Shown: piece after piece, positions 7,762-14,974 of the stretch | How positions within the stretch are numbered: position 1 is the stretch's first letter | Layout of the letters: each line of letters starts with the position of its first letter | Assembly (NCBI GenBank): GCA_050955105.1 | Contig: JBPBQZ010000039.1 | Span: forward strand, 1-34,697 | Source of the DNA: JBPBQZ01 sp050955105 | GTDB lineage: Bacteria > Pseudomonadota > Gammaproteobacteria > Burkholderiales > Burkholderiaceae | Length of the DNA: 34,697 nucleotides | Direction of reading: 5' to 3' | Position numbers and translations under genes: made by a program | The notes under the pieces: model-generated | Told to the model about the DNA's origin: nothing | Database searches by the model: none | Seen by the model: the letters and a program-made list of their open reading frames with translations, nothing else

Positions 7762-8861
7762 CCACCGACCAAGTAGTGCGCGACGCAGCGACGTCGTCCG
7801 CCGGATCGTCGTCTCTGTCGGACGCGGCGGCGCGCTCCGCTGGCGTCAATGTCATTCCTATCCACGCGATCGATGCGGGTGCGGATCAGTCGAGCAGCGC
7901 TGCCACGGTATCGGCATTGCCCGCCGTCACGCCGCGTCAGCGACTGGCGGCGCTGGCGGCCTCGGTGCCGTCAGCACGCGTACAAGCGCTGGCCGAGGAA
8001 CTCGACGTGCGGCTCGGTGAGATCGGCGCGCGCTACAGCTCGGTGAAACTGGCAAGCAGTCTGGCTGCCGAAGACATGGTGCTCACGCATGCCATTCTGG
8101 CGCGTGTCACGCCGACGGCCGCAGCGGCTGGGGCAACGGCGCCGTCGGCCATTGCGGCGGTCGGCGCATCGGCGGCCACCGCATCGACTGGCGCATCGAC
8201 ATCGGCTACAGCCAAGGCCGCTGCAAGCGTCGCTTCACAGTCTGCCGCGCAACCGGCAATCGGCATCTTCACGCTGAACACCGGCCGTCTGCACGCCGAG
8301 ACCCTGGCCATGCTGGACCGCGTGCAAGCACGCTACGGCTATCGTATCGAGGCATTCGAGCCCGACGCCGCAGCGGTGCAAGCTTACGTCGAGACGCAAG
8401 GCCTCAATGCTTTTTACGATAGCGTCGACTTGCGCAAGCAATGCTGCGCAATCCGCAAGGTCGAGCCCTTGGAGCGCGCGCTGGCCGGCGTGCAGGCCTG
8501 GGTTACTGGACAGCGCCGCGAGCAGTCGGTTACGCGCGCCGAACTGCATCACGAAGAACACGATGGCGCGCGCGGCATCGCCAAGTTCAATCCGCTGGCC
8601 GACTGGACCGAAGCCGAGGTGTGGGCCTATCTCGAAACCTTCGATGTGCCGGTAAACGCGCTGCATGCACGCGGTTATCCGAGCATCGGCTGCGAGCCTT
8701 GCACACGCGCCGTGCGCGCCGACGAAGACAGTCGCGCTGGACGCTGGTGGTGGGAATCGCGCGACAGCAAGGAATGTGGGCTGCATACGCATGAAGTGCA
8801 GGCCGACGCGGCGCAAGTGTTGCAATCGGCGCCCCAAACGAACTCTACTTCTCATGCTTGA
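7758..8861 (+). CDS. cysH: Adenylylsulfate (APS) reductase CysH with low-complexity insert
   Basis: Reduces adenylated sulfate to sulfite with thioredoxin-type thiols. Both cysteine pairs that bind a [4Fe-4S] cluster are present, C229-C230 (KQCCAIRKVEPL) and C312/C315 (GCEPC), which marks the APS-using subtype rather than the PAPS-using E. coli form. The catalytic Cys of the ECGLH motif is C340. The substrate loop SSLAAEDMVLTHAIL (about 100-114) is normally followed closely by the strand IGIFTLNTGRL (168-178). Here about 50 residues, almost all Ala, Ser and Thr, separate them (about 117-166), and the N-terminus has about 60 extra Ala/Ser-rich residues. At 367 residues it is far above the usual 230-260. 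The reading frame and all key residues are intact, so it is probably functional. It overlaps the upstream gene by four bases and cysD follows after 6 bp. Confidence 0.95.
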   Translation: MTTDQVVRDAATSSAGSSSLSDAAARSAGVNVIPIHAIDAGADQSSSAATVSALPAVTPRQRLAALAASVPSARVQALAEELDVRLGEIGARYSSVKLASSLAAEDMVLTHAILARVTPTAAAAGATAPSAIAAVGASAATASTGASTSATAKAAASVASQSAAQPAIGIFTLNTGRLHAETLAMLDRVQARYGYRIEAFEPDAAAVQAYVETQGLNAFYDSVDLRKQCCAIRKVEPLERALAGVQAWVTGQRREQSVTRAELHHEEHDGARGIAKFNPLADWTEAEVWAYLETFDVPVNALHARGYPSIGCEPCTRAVRADEDSRAGRWWWESRDSKECGLHTHEVQADAAQVLQSAPQTNSTSHA

Positions 8862-8867
8862 TCGATC

Positions 8868-9815
8868 ATGACAATCATTCTCGACGCCCCCCCGACCGGC
8901 TCGGTTGCCACCGACCATCTCGATTGGCTAGAAGCCGAGTCGATCCACATCCTGCGCGAAGTGGTGGCCGAGTGCAGCAAGCCGGCGCTGCTGTTCTCGG
9001 GTGGCAAAGATTCCGTGGTGGTACTGCACCTGGCGCTCAAGGCCTTCGGACTGGGCGCGGCGCGGCGCGCGGCACTGCCGTTTCCGTTGGTGCATATCGA
9101 TACCGGCCACAACTACGACGAAGTCATCGCATTTCGAGACAGGCGGGTCGCGCAGATCGGCGCGCAATTGATCGTCGGCCATGTGGAAGACTCGATCAAG
9201 CGCGGCACGGTCAGGCTGCGCCGCGAGACCGATTCGCGCAATGGCGCGCAAGCGGTGACGTTGCTGGAAACCATCGCCGAGCAAGGTTTCGACGCGATGA
9301 TCGGCGGCGCACGGCGCGATGAAGAAAAGGCGCGCGCCAAGGAACGCATCTTCTCGTTCCGCGATGAGTTCGGCCAATGGGATCCGAAGGGCCAACGCCC
9401 GGAGTTGTGGAGCCTGTACAACGCGCGGCTGCATGCCGGCGAACACCTGCGCGTGTTTCCTATCTCGAATTGGACCGAGCTGGATATCTGGCAATACATC
9501 GGCCGCGAGAAGCTGGAACTGCCGGAGATCTATTTCGCGCACCAGCGCGAGATCGTGCGCCGCGATGGCCTGTTGGTGCCGGTCACGCCGCTCACGCCCA
9601 AGCGTGCCGGCGACGTCTCGGAAGTGACCACCGTACGTTTCCGTACCGTGGGCGACATCAGTTGCACTTGCCCGGTTGAAAGCGACGCCGCCGATATCGA
9701 CGCGATCATCGCCGAGACCGCGGTGTCAGATATCACCGAGCGCGGCGCGACGCGGATGGATGACCAAGCCACCGAAGCCGCGATGGAACAACGCAAGAAG
9801 CAAGGCTATTTCTAA
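8868..9815 (+). CDS. cysD: Sulfate adenylyltransferase subunit 2
   Basis: The 315-residue small subunit of ATP sulfurylase, which with CysN makes APS from ATP and sulfate. The PP-loop SGGKDSVVVLH starts at residue 44 and is followed by FPLVHIDTGHNYDEVI, GGARRDEEKARAKER and FPISNWTELDIWQYI, all typical of CysD. The C-terminus ends EQRKKQGYF as in most orthologues. It starts six bases after cysH and is followed by cysN after 18 bp, so the three are cotranscribed. Length is normal and nothing is odd. Confidence 0.97.
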   Translation: MTIILDAPPTGSVATDHLDWLEAESIHILREVVAECSKPALLFSGGKDSVVVLHLALKAFGLGAARRAALPFPLVHIDTGHNYDEVIAFRDRRVAQIGAQLIVGHVEDSIKRGTVRLRRETDSRNGAQAVTLLETIAEQGFDAMIGGARRDEEKARAKERIFSFRDEFGQWDPKGQRPELWSLYNARLHAGEHLRVFPISNWTELDIWQYIGREKLELPEIYFAHQREIVRRDGLLVPVTPLTPKRAGDVSEVTTVRFRTVGDISCTCPVESDAADIDAIIAETAVSDITERGATRMDDQATEAAMEQRKKQGYF

Positions 9816-9833
9816 GCCTACGGACCTTAAGCG

Positions 9834-11201
9834 ATGAACGATCTATCTTCTTCCGGCGTCGATGCCGGTGCAGCCGACCCGTCCTACGAGGACTTGGGAG
9901 TGCTGCGTTTCATTACCGCGGGCAGCGTCGACGACGGCAAGAGCACGCTGATCGGCCGCTTGTTGTTCGACAGCAAGGCGGTGTTGTCAGATCAACTGGG
10001 TGCGCTCGCACGCGCCAAGAACCGGCGCACTGTCGGTGACGAAATCGATCTGGCGCAATTGACCGACGGTCTGGAAGCCGAGCGCGAGCAGGGCATCACG
10101 ATCGACGTCGCCTATCGCTATTTTGCGACAGTGCGCCGCAAGTTCATCATTGCCGACACGCCCGGTCACGAGCAGTACACGCGCAATATGGTGACCGGTG
10201 CCTCGACCGCCGACGCCGCGGTGATCCTGGTCGACGCCACGCGCGTGAGCCCGAGTGCCCACGACGACAACGGCCATCTCGAATTACTGGCGCAGACCAA
10301 GCGGCATAGCGCGATTGTGCAACTGCTCGGCATTCGTCACGTCATCGTCGCGATCAACAAGATGGACCTGATCGACTACAGTGAGCAGCGTTTCGACGAT
10401 ATCCGCAATGCCTATCGCGCTCTGGCTACGCGGCTCGGCCTGAACGACGTGCGCTTCGTGCCGGTGTCGGCGCTGAAGGGCGACAACATCGTCACCGCCA
10501 GCGAGCGCATGCCCTGGTATGGCGGCGAGCCGCTGCTGGCGGTGCTCGAAACGCTGCCGGTGGAGCGTGCCGCCGGCGCGCTGCGTTTCCCCGTGCAATG
10601 GGTGGCGCGCCAGGACGGCGCGAGCGTCAACGATTTCCGTGGCTATATGGGCAAGCTCGAGTCGGGCTCGATCGTGGTCGGCGACCGCATAACGGTGTTG
10701 CCGGCTGGGCATCGGTCGAGCGTGGCGGAGATCATTGCACCGGTGGTCGGCGGCACGGCGTCGGTCAAGAGCGCCAGTGTAGGCAGTTGCGTGACGGTGC
10801 GGCTGGCCGACGATATCGACGTGTCGCGCGGCGACATGTTGGTCGCCGACGGCGCGCCGGAAGCCGCGCCGCAAGTCGCGCGCAAGCTCGACGCCGACCT
10901 GTGCTGGCTGGACCCCGAGCCACTGTCGACGCAGCGCAAATATTTGCTCAAGTCGACCACCGCCACGGTGTTCGCGCGCGTGACCGCGGTGAATTACGTG
11001 CTCGACGTGCATACGCTGTCGCACAGCATCGACGGCCGGCCGCTTGCCGGCAACGATATCGGCCGGGTTTCGGTAACGCTGCAAAAGCCGATTGCTTGCG
11101 ATACCTACGAAGCCAGCACCGCCACGGGCGCCTTCGTGCTGATCGACGAAGCGACGCACCATACGGTGGCCGCCGGCATGATCCGTGCAATAGTGGGATA
11201 A
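9834..11201 (+). CDS. cysN: Sulfate adenylyltransferase subunit 1 (GTPase)
   Basis: The 455-residue regulatory GTPase subunit of ATP sulfurylase, an EF-Tu-type G protein that couples GTP hydrolysis to sulfate activation. G-motifs are complete: GSVDDGKSTLIGRL from residue 30, DTPGHEQYTRNM (G3) and NKMDLI (G4). The segment after the G domain matches the beta-barrel domains of CysN. There is no fused APS kinase (CysC) domain, which agrees with the APS-type CysH just upstream: PAPS would not be needed. The reading frame is intact and it is followed by cobA after 25 bp. Confidence 0.97.
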   Translation: MNDLSSSGVDAGAADPSYEDLGVLRFITAGSVDDGKSTLIGRLLFDSKAVLSDQLGALARAKNRRTVGDEIDLAQLTDGLEAEREQGITIDVAYRYFATVRRKFIIADTPGHEQYTRNMVTGASTADAAVILVDATRVSPSAHDDNGHLELLAQTKRHSAIVQLLGIRHVIVAINKMDLIDYSEQRFDDIRNAYRALATRLGLNDVRFVPVSALKGDNIVTASERMPWYGGEPLLAVLETLPVERAAGALRFPVQWVARQDGASVNDFRGYMGKLESGSIVVGDRITVLPAGHRSSVAEIIAPVVGGTASVKSASVGSCVTVRLADDIDVSRGDMLVADGAPEAAPQVARKLDADLCWLDPEPLSTQRKYLLKSTTATVFARVTAVNYVLDVHTLSHSIDGRPLAGNDIGRVSVTLQKPIACDTYEASTATGAFVLIDEATHHTVAAGMIRAIVG

Positions 11202-11226
11202 GGGTCAGCCAGTACAGTAAAACGGG

Positions 11227-12039
11227 ATGAAGGCAATGGGTAAGGTTTATCTGATCGGTGCCGGACCGGGCGCGGCGGACCTCATAACGGTGCGCGGCGC
11301 ACGCATTCTGGGCACGGCCGATGTAGTGTTCCACGATGCCTTGATCGAGGCGTCGATGCTCGAGCTCGCGCCGCAAGCCCGCAAGGTACTGACCGGTAAG
11401 CGCTGCGGGCAGCGCTCGACTGCCCAGCACTTCATCAACAAGCAATTGGTGGACGCGGCGCACGCGCACGACGTGGTAGTGCGTTTGAAGGGCGGCGACC
11501 CGATGCTGTTCGGTCGCGCCGACGAAGAAATGCGCGCGCTGGAAGCGGCGGGTATCGATTTCGAGGTAGTGCCGGGCGTTACGTCGGCATTGGCCAGCGC
11601 GGCCACGCTGCGACGCTCGCTGACACTGCGCGGCATCGCGCGCAGCGTGGCCTTCGTCACGCACAGCCGTGCCGAAGATTCCGCGGAAATCAGGCGTCGC
11701 GCGAAGGCCGATTCCCTGGTGTTCTACATGGGCCGCGACAGCGGTCCGGCGATCGCCCAGGAGTTGCTCGACGCTGGCCGCGCGCCCGATACACCGGCCG
11801 CAATCGTCGAAGCCTGCAGCACACCACGCGAACGGTCGCTGACGCTTACGCTGGCACAGATTGCCGCCGGCGCCGCCGACGACTGGCTGGACGCGTCGCA
11901 ACCGAGCTTGCTGATGGTGGGCGAGGCGTTCGGCGCGCGCGCTGGCATAACGCTGCCGGCCGCGGAAACGACTGATCTCGAAAAGACCGGCGACAATCCG
12001 GCTGCAGCCGCCGCGAGCGGTACACATCTCGCCGCGTGA
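11227..12039 (+). CDS. cobA: Uroporphyrinogen-III C-methyltransferase
   Basis: A 270-residue SUMT that methylates uroporphyrinogen III twice to give precorrin-2, the branch point to siroheme and cobalamin. Typical motifs are VYLIGAGPGAADLITVRGAR, VVVRLKGGDPMLFGRADEE and VVPGVTSALASAA. It lacks the N-terminal dehydrogenase/ferrochelatase domain of CysG, so it is a stand-alone enzyme. Its place at the end of the cys cluster indicates siroheme supply for CysI. The start is either ATG 11227 or ATG 11236 (MGKVYLIG); AAGG sits between them, so the shorter form is possible. The last 25 or so residues form an Ala-rich tail. It converges with cbiX, whose product acts later in the same branch. Confidence 0.94.
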   Translation: MKAMGKVYLIGAGPGAADLITVRGARILGTADVVFHDALIEASMLELAPQARKVLTGKRCGQRSTAQHFINKQLVDAAHAHDVVVRLKGGDPMLFGRADEEMRALEAAGIDFEVVPGVTSALASAATLRRSLTLRGIARSVAFVTHSRAEDSAEIRRRAKADSLVFYMGRDSGPAIAQELLDAGRAPDTPAAIVEACSTPRERSLTLTLAQIAAGAADDWLDASQPSLLMVGEAFGARAGITLPAAETTDLEKTGDNPAAAAASGTHLAA

Positions 12040-12064
12040 TTCGCGGCGCGGTCGGGCGCTCTTA

Positions 12065-12085
12065 AGGCGCCTGTTTCAGGCGCCT
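12065..12085. terminator. Hairpin between convergent cobA and cbiX
   Basis: A perfect 9-bp stem AGGCGCCTG / CAGGCGCCT with a three-base loop straddles the cbiX stop codon, 25 bp after the cobA stop. Neither strand has a good T tract, so it may be a weak bidirectional terminator or only a transcript-end hairpin. Confidence 0.4.
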
Positions 12086-12621
12086 GCTGCGGGCGGGTCT
12101 GTAGCCCTCGATTCACCCGCCTGCGCCATGCAGAATGCCGCGATGGCGCGCAACACGCCGTCGTCTTCGCCGACCGCCGGCGCGGTGCGGATCTTAAGAT
12201 CCGGATGCGCCTGAGCTATCTGTTCCACCAGCAGCGGCAAGTCGCGCCGCAAATGCCCGCCCTGTCCGAAAAACACCGGCACGATCGTGATTTGCCGATG
12301 ACCGGCCAGCGCCAGTTCGCTAACGGCACCAGCCAGATCGGGCTTCATCAATTCGAGATAAGCAAGGCGCACGGCGCCAAAGCCTGCGTGTGCCGACGCC
12401 GGTGAGGCGCTGACGCCGCGCCCGGCATCCGTACCGGCATCGGCACCGGTGCCGGCATCAGCACCGGCACCGGCATCAGCGGCTATCGCCGCGCCCGTTC
12501 CGCCAATCTCCGCCGCCAGCAACGCAGCCAGGCGTTCGAATGGCTCGGCCCAGCGTGCATCCCGGGCGCCATGCGCGAACAGGATCAATGCGGGAGAGCG
12601 GGAGGCTGATACATGCGTCAT
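12076..12621 (-). CDS. cbiX: Sirohydrochlorin chelatase CbiX/SirB-like
   Basis: A 181-residue short-form chelatase that inserts metal into sirohydrochlorin: iron for siroheme or cobalt for B12. The two active-site histidines of the family are present, H17 in LFAHGARD and H123 in VPVFFGQGGHLRRDLP. Residues about 41-80, between these halves, are an Ala/Gly/Asp/Thr-rich repeat (ADAGTGADAGTDAG) absent from ordinary CbiX of about 120-140 residues, and they coincide with a tandem-like DNA repeat. The ATG at 12621 follows a GAGG. It lies 15 bp after lptG on the same strand, so it is probably cotranscribed with lptF-lptG, but it converges on the cys cluster, which suggests that siroheme iron insertion is its job. 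That role is inference. Confidence 0.88.
   Translation of the reverse strand: MTHVSASRSPALILFAHGARDARWAEPFERLAALLAAEIGGTGAAIAADAGAGADAGTGADAGTDAGRGVSASPASAHAGFGAVRLAYLELMKPDLAGAVSELALAGHRQITIVPVFFGQGGHLRRDLPLLVEQIAQAHPDLKIRTAPAVGEDDGVLRAIAAFCMAQAGESRATDPPAAGA
12424..12480. repeat. Imperfect GGCACC/GGCATC tandem repeat inside cbiX
   Basis: About 57 bp made of related units of the kind ACCGGCATC and GGCACC. On the coding (minus) strand they specify the Ala-Gly-Thr-Asp repeat of CbiX. The units are multiples of three, so gain or loss would change protein length without breaking the frame. Confidence 0.7.
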
Positions 12622-12636
12622 GCCTGAACCTCGGCG

Positions 12637-13773
12637 CTAGTGTCGATCGACCCAGCGCAGGCCGACCAGCGCCAGGGCCAGATAGATCAACGCCGGTGTC
12701 GCCGCGGTCAAGGGCGCGGGCCAGGTGTTCAGGGTGCCGATATGCGAGAACAAGGTGTTGATCAACTGAAAGCTCATGCCGAGCATGATGCCGCCCAACA
12801 CCTTGGCGCCCACCATGCCCGCGCGCGAATGCAAATAGGCGAACGGCAACGACAGCACCATCATCACCAATACCGCGAACGGATAAAGAATTTTGCGCCA
12901 TAGCGCAATCTGATAGCGCTGCGCATCCTGGCTATTCTCGCGCAGATGATTGATATACGAAAACAGGTTGTAGATCGACATGCGTTCGGGCGATACCAGC
13001 AGCACCGACAAGATCTGCGGCGTGAGTTCCGAGCGCATCGAATATTCGCTGGTATTGGCAACCGACGACTTGTAGGTAGCGCCGAGCGGATCATTATTCA
13101 CTGCGGGCGAGCGCGTCAGGTTCATGCCGGTTACGCCCGACAGCAGCCACGAATGCGGCGCATGAAACACGCCGCTCGCGGCGACGCGAATCGTTTCCAG
13201 CCGTAGTTCCTGGTCGAATTCGTAGATGCGAACGTTACGAATCGTCGCATCGGGCAGTAACTCGCCGACGTTGATAAAGCGCGTAATCGGCTGGCCCGCC
13301 GTATTGTTGTCCGAGTCCTTGACCCATACGCCCGAGTGAAAATCCGACGATACCGACGAGCCCAGCGCTTCCAGTCGCACGCGCTCGGAGAACTGGTCGG
13401 TATAAGGGCCGATGACCTCACCGAACAGGAAGGTCAGCGCCACCAGCGGTGCCCCCAGCTTGATTAACGACCACAGCGCGCGCTGCGGCGAGAGCCCCGA
13501 CACGCGAAAGATCGTGTATTCGGAATTCGCCGCCATCATCGCAAATACATAGATCGCGGCAATCAGCGCGGCGACCGGGATGATCTCGTAAAAGCGCGAC
13601 GGCGTTTGCAGCAGCACGCGCAATACCGCCAGGCCGAAGCCGTAGTGGCCCTGTCCCACCGAATCCAGCTCGCTCAGCAAGTCGAAGAAGAAAAACAGTG
13701 CCGAGAAAGCGAACAGCACGAAGACGAAGGTGAGATAGATCTGTCGCGCGAAGTAGCGTTCGTAAACTTTCAT
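12637..13773 (-). CDS. lptG: LPS export permease LptG
   Basis: The 378-residue inner-membrane permease of the Lpt system, which with LptF and the ATPase LptB extracts lipopolysaccharide from the inner membrane. It shows the YjgP/YjgQ fold: a transmembrane bundle at the N-terminus (MKVYERYFARQIYLTFVFVL, then hydrophobic segments to about residue 120), a periplasmic beta-jellyroll domain in the middle and C-terminal transmembrane segments around LYPFAVLVMMVLSLPFAY and MLGMSFQLINTL-like GGIMLGMSFQLIN. Its ATG overlaps the lptF stop in an ATGA, so the pair is translationally coupled. Length is normal. Confidence 0.95.
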   Translation of the reverse strand: MKVYERYFARQIYLTFVFVLFAFSALFFFFDLLSELDSVGQGHYGFGLAVLRVLLQTPSRFYEIIPVAALIAAIYVFAMMAANSEYTIFRVSGLSPQRALWSLIKLGAPLVALTFLFGEVIGPYTDQFSERVRLEALGSSVSSDFHSGVWVKDSDNNTAGQPITRFINVGELLPDATIRNVRIYEFDQELRLETIRVAASGVFHAPHSWLLSGVTGMNLTRSPAVNNDPLGATYKSSVANTSEYSMRSELTPQILSVLLVSPERMSIYNLFSYINHLRENSQDAQRYQIALWRKILYPFAVLVMMVLSLPFAYLHSRAGMVGAKVLGGIMLGMSFQLINTLFSHIGTLNTWPAPLTAATPALIYLALALVGLRWVDRH

Positions 13774-14867
13774 TGCGGCGCCCTCGGTGCGGCGGCGGGG
13801 CGACGCGAAAACAGCGGCCGGTTGCGGGCACGCGACCAGAACAGCACCGAGACGATCGCCAGCGCCACCAGATGCAGCAGTGGCAAGCCGACCGCCACCG
13901 AGACGCGGCCTTGTTCGATCCAGGACTGCAGCAGGTTGAGCAGATTCGAATAGGTCAGATACACCAGCACCGCCATCACCAGGTTCACCGTGCGCGAGCG
14001 ACGCGGACTTTGATAGGCCAGCGGAATCGCCAGCAAGGTCAGCACGATCGCCATCAGCGGCACGCTGGCGCGCCAGGCCAGTTCACCCTGGCTGGTGGGG
14101 CCGCCCAGCTGCAGCAACGATGCGCTCGACATGCCACTGGGCGTAGGCCGGCTGACCACCTGATGATTTTCGATTTTCACGCCATAGCGGCGGAATTCCA
14201 TCACGCGGAAGTCTGGCTTGCCCGGTTCGCCGTCGTAGCGACGGCCGTTCTCCAGCACCACGAAGCGATCGCCATTGGGCGCGCTTTCCACCTCGCCGTT
14301 GTGCGCCACTACCACGCTGATCTTGCCGTTCTCGGTGCCGGCGACGAACACGTTTTCAACCTTTTGCGCGGTGGCCAACAGCTTTTCGATAAAGATCACG
14401 CGATGCGTGGTCGATTCGCGGAATTGGCCCGGCGCAATCAACGACACGTCGTCGCGCTGATTGAAGCGTTCGGTCAACAGCGCACGCTGCGCATTCGACC
14501 AGGGCCAGGCGAAGAACGAGGCGAGCGCGATCAGCACGATAATCGGCGCGGCGAACACGAACACCGGGCGGATCAGGTCTTTCAGGCCGACGCCCGAGGC
14601 GAACCACACCACCATTTCCGAATCGCGATACCAGCGTGTGAGCACGAACAGGATCGATACGAAGAGGGTGGCGATGAGCATCACGCCCAGATAGCCGATC
14701 ACGGTGAGGCCGATCAGCACCAGCACGTCGCGCGGATCGATCTTGCCCGAGGCCGCGAAGCCGACGATGCGGATCATCATCGTAGTCAGCATGATGGTCA
14801 GCAGCACCAGAAAAACCGAGGCGGCGGTATACGCCAATTCACGTTGCAGTGAACGTTGAAAAATCAT
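13770..14867 (-). CDS. lptF: LPS export permease LptF
   Basis: The 365-residue partner of LptG in the LPS exporter. The N-terminus MIFQRSLQRELAYTAASVFL, the coupling region WYRDSEMVVWFASGVGLKDL and the membrane segments flanking a central periplasmic domain are typical of LptF. It is the first gene of the lptF-lptG-cbiX unit and is divergent from pepA with about 107 bp between them, an arrangement common in proteobacteria. Length is normal and nothing is odd. Confidence 0.95.
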   Translation of the reverse strand: MIFQRSLQRELAYTAASVFLVLLTIMLTTMMIRIVGFAASGKIDPRDVLVLIGLTVIGYLGVMLIATLFVSILFVLTRWYRDSEMVVWFASGVGLKDLIRPVFVFAAPIIVLIALASFFAWPWSNAQRALLTERFNQRDDVSLIAPGQFRESTTHRVIFIEKLLATAQKVENVFVAGTENGKISVVVAHNGEVESAPNGDRFVVLENGRRYDGEPGKPDFRVMEFRRYGVKIENHQVVSRPTPSGMSSASLLQLGGPTSQGELAWRASVPLMAIVLTLLAIPLAYQSPRRSRTVNLVMAVLVYLTYSNLLNLLQSWIEQGRVSVAVGLPLLHLVALAIVSVLFWSRARNRPLFSRRPAAAPRAPQ

Positions 14868-14935
14868 GGACCGTGGCAGAGAGGACGGGGCAGCGGGATA
14901 GCCCCGCCCCGGCCGAAAAAATAGCGGATAATCGC

Positions 14936-14951
14936 GCTTGAAAATTCAAGC
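14936..14951. promoter_or_regulatory. Palindrome in the lptF-pepA intergenic region
   Basis: GCTTGAA-AA-TTCAAGC, a 7-bp perfect inverted repeat, lies between the divergent genes, 24 bp before the pepA ATG and 69 bp before the lptF ATG. The position suits an operator or a 5' leader hairpin of pepA. A GATAAT that could be a -10 for pepA lies at 14927-14932, immediately upstream. Function is inference. Confidence 0.4.
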
Positions 14952-14974
14952 CGACTTTATCGAGGACGAGCGCG

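Noticed and set aside
7131..11230. Other long frames overlapping the cys genes on either strand
   Set aside because: They lack family motifs and overlap genes with complete catalytic signatures.
13773..14852. 359-codon open frame antisense to lptF
   Set aside because: Shadow; very His/Gln/Arg-rich and without motifs, while the minus strand encodes LptF.
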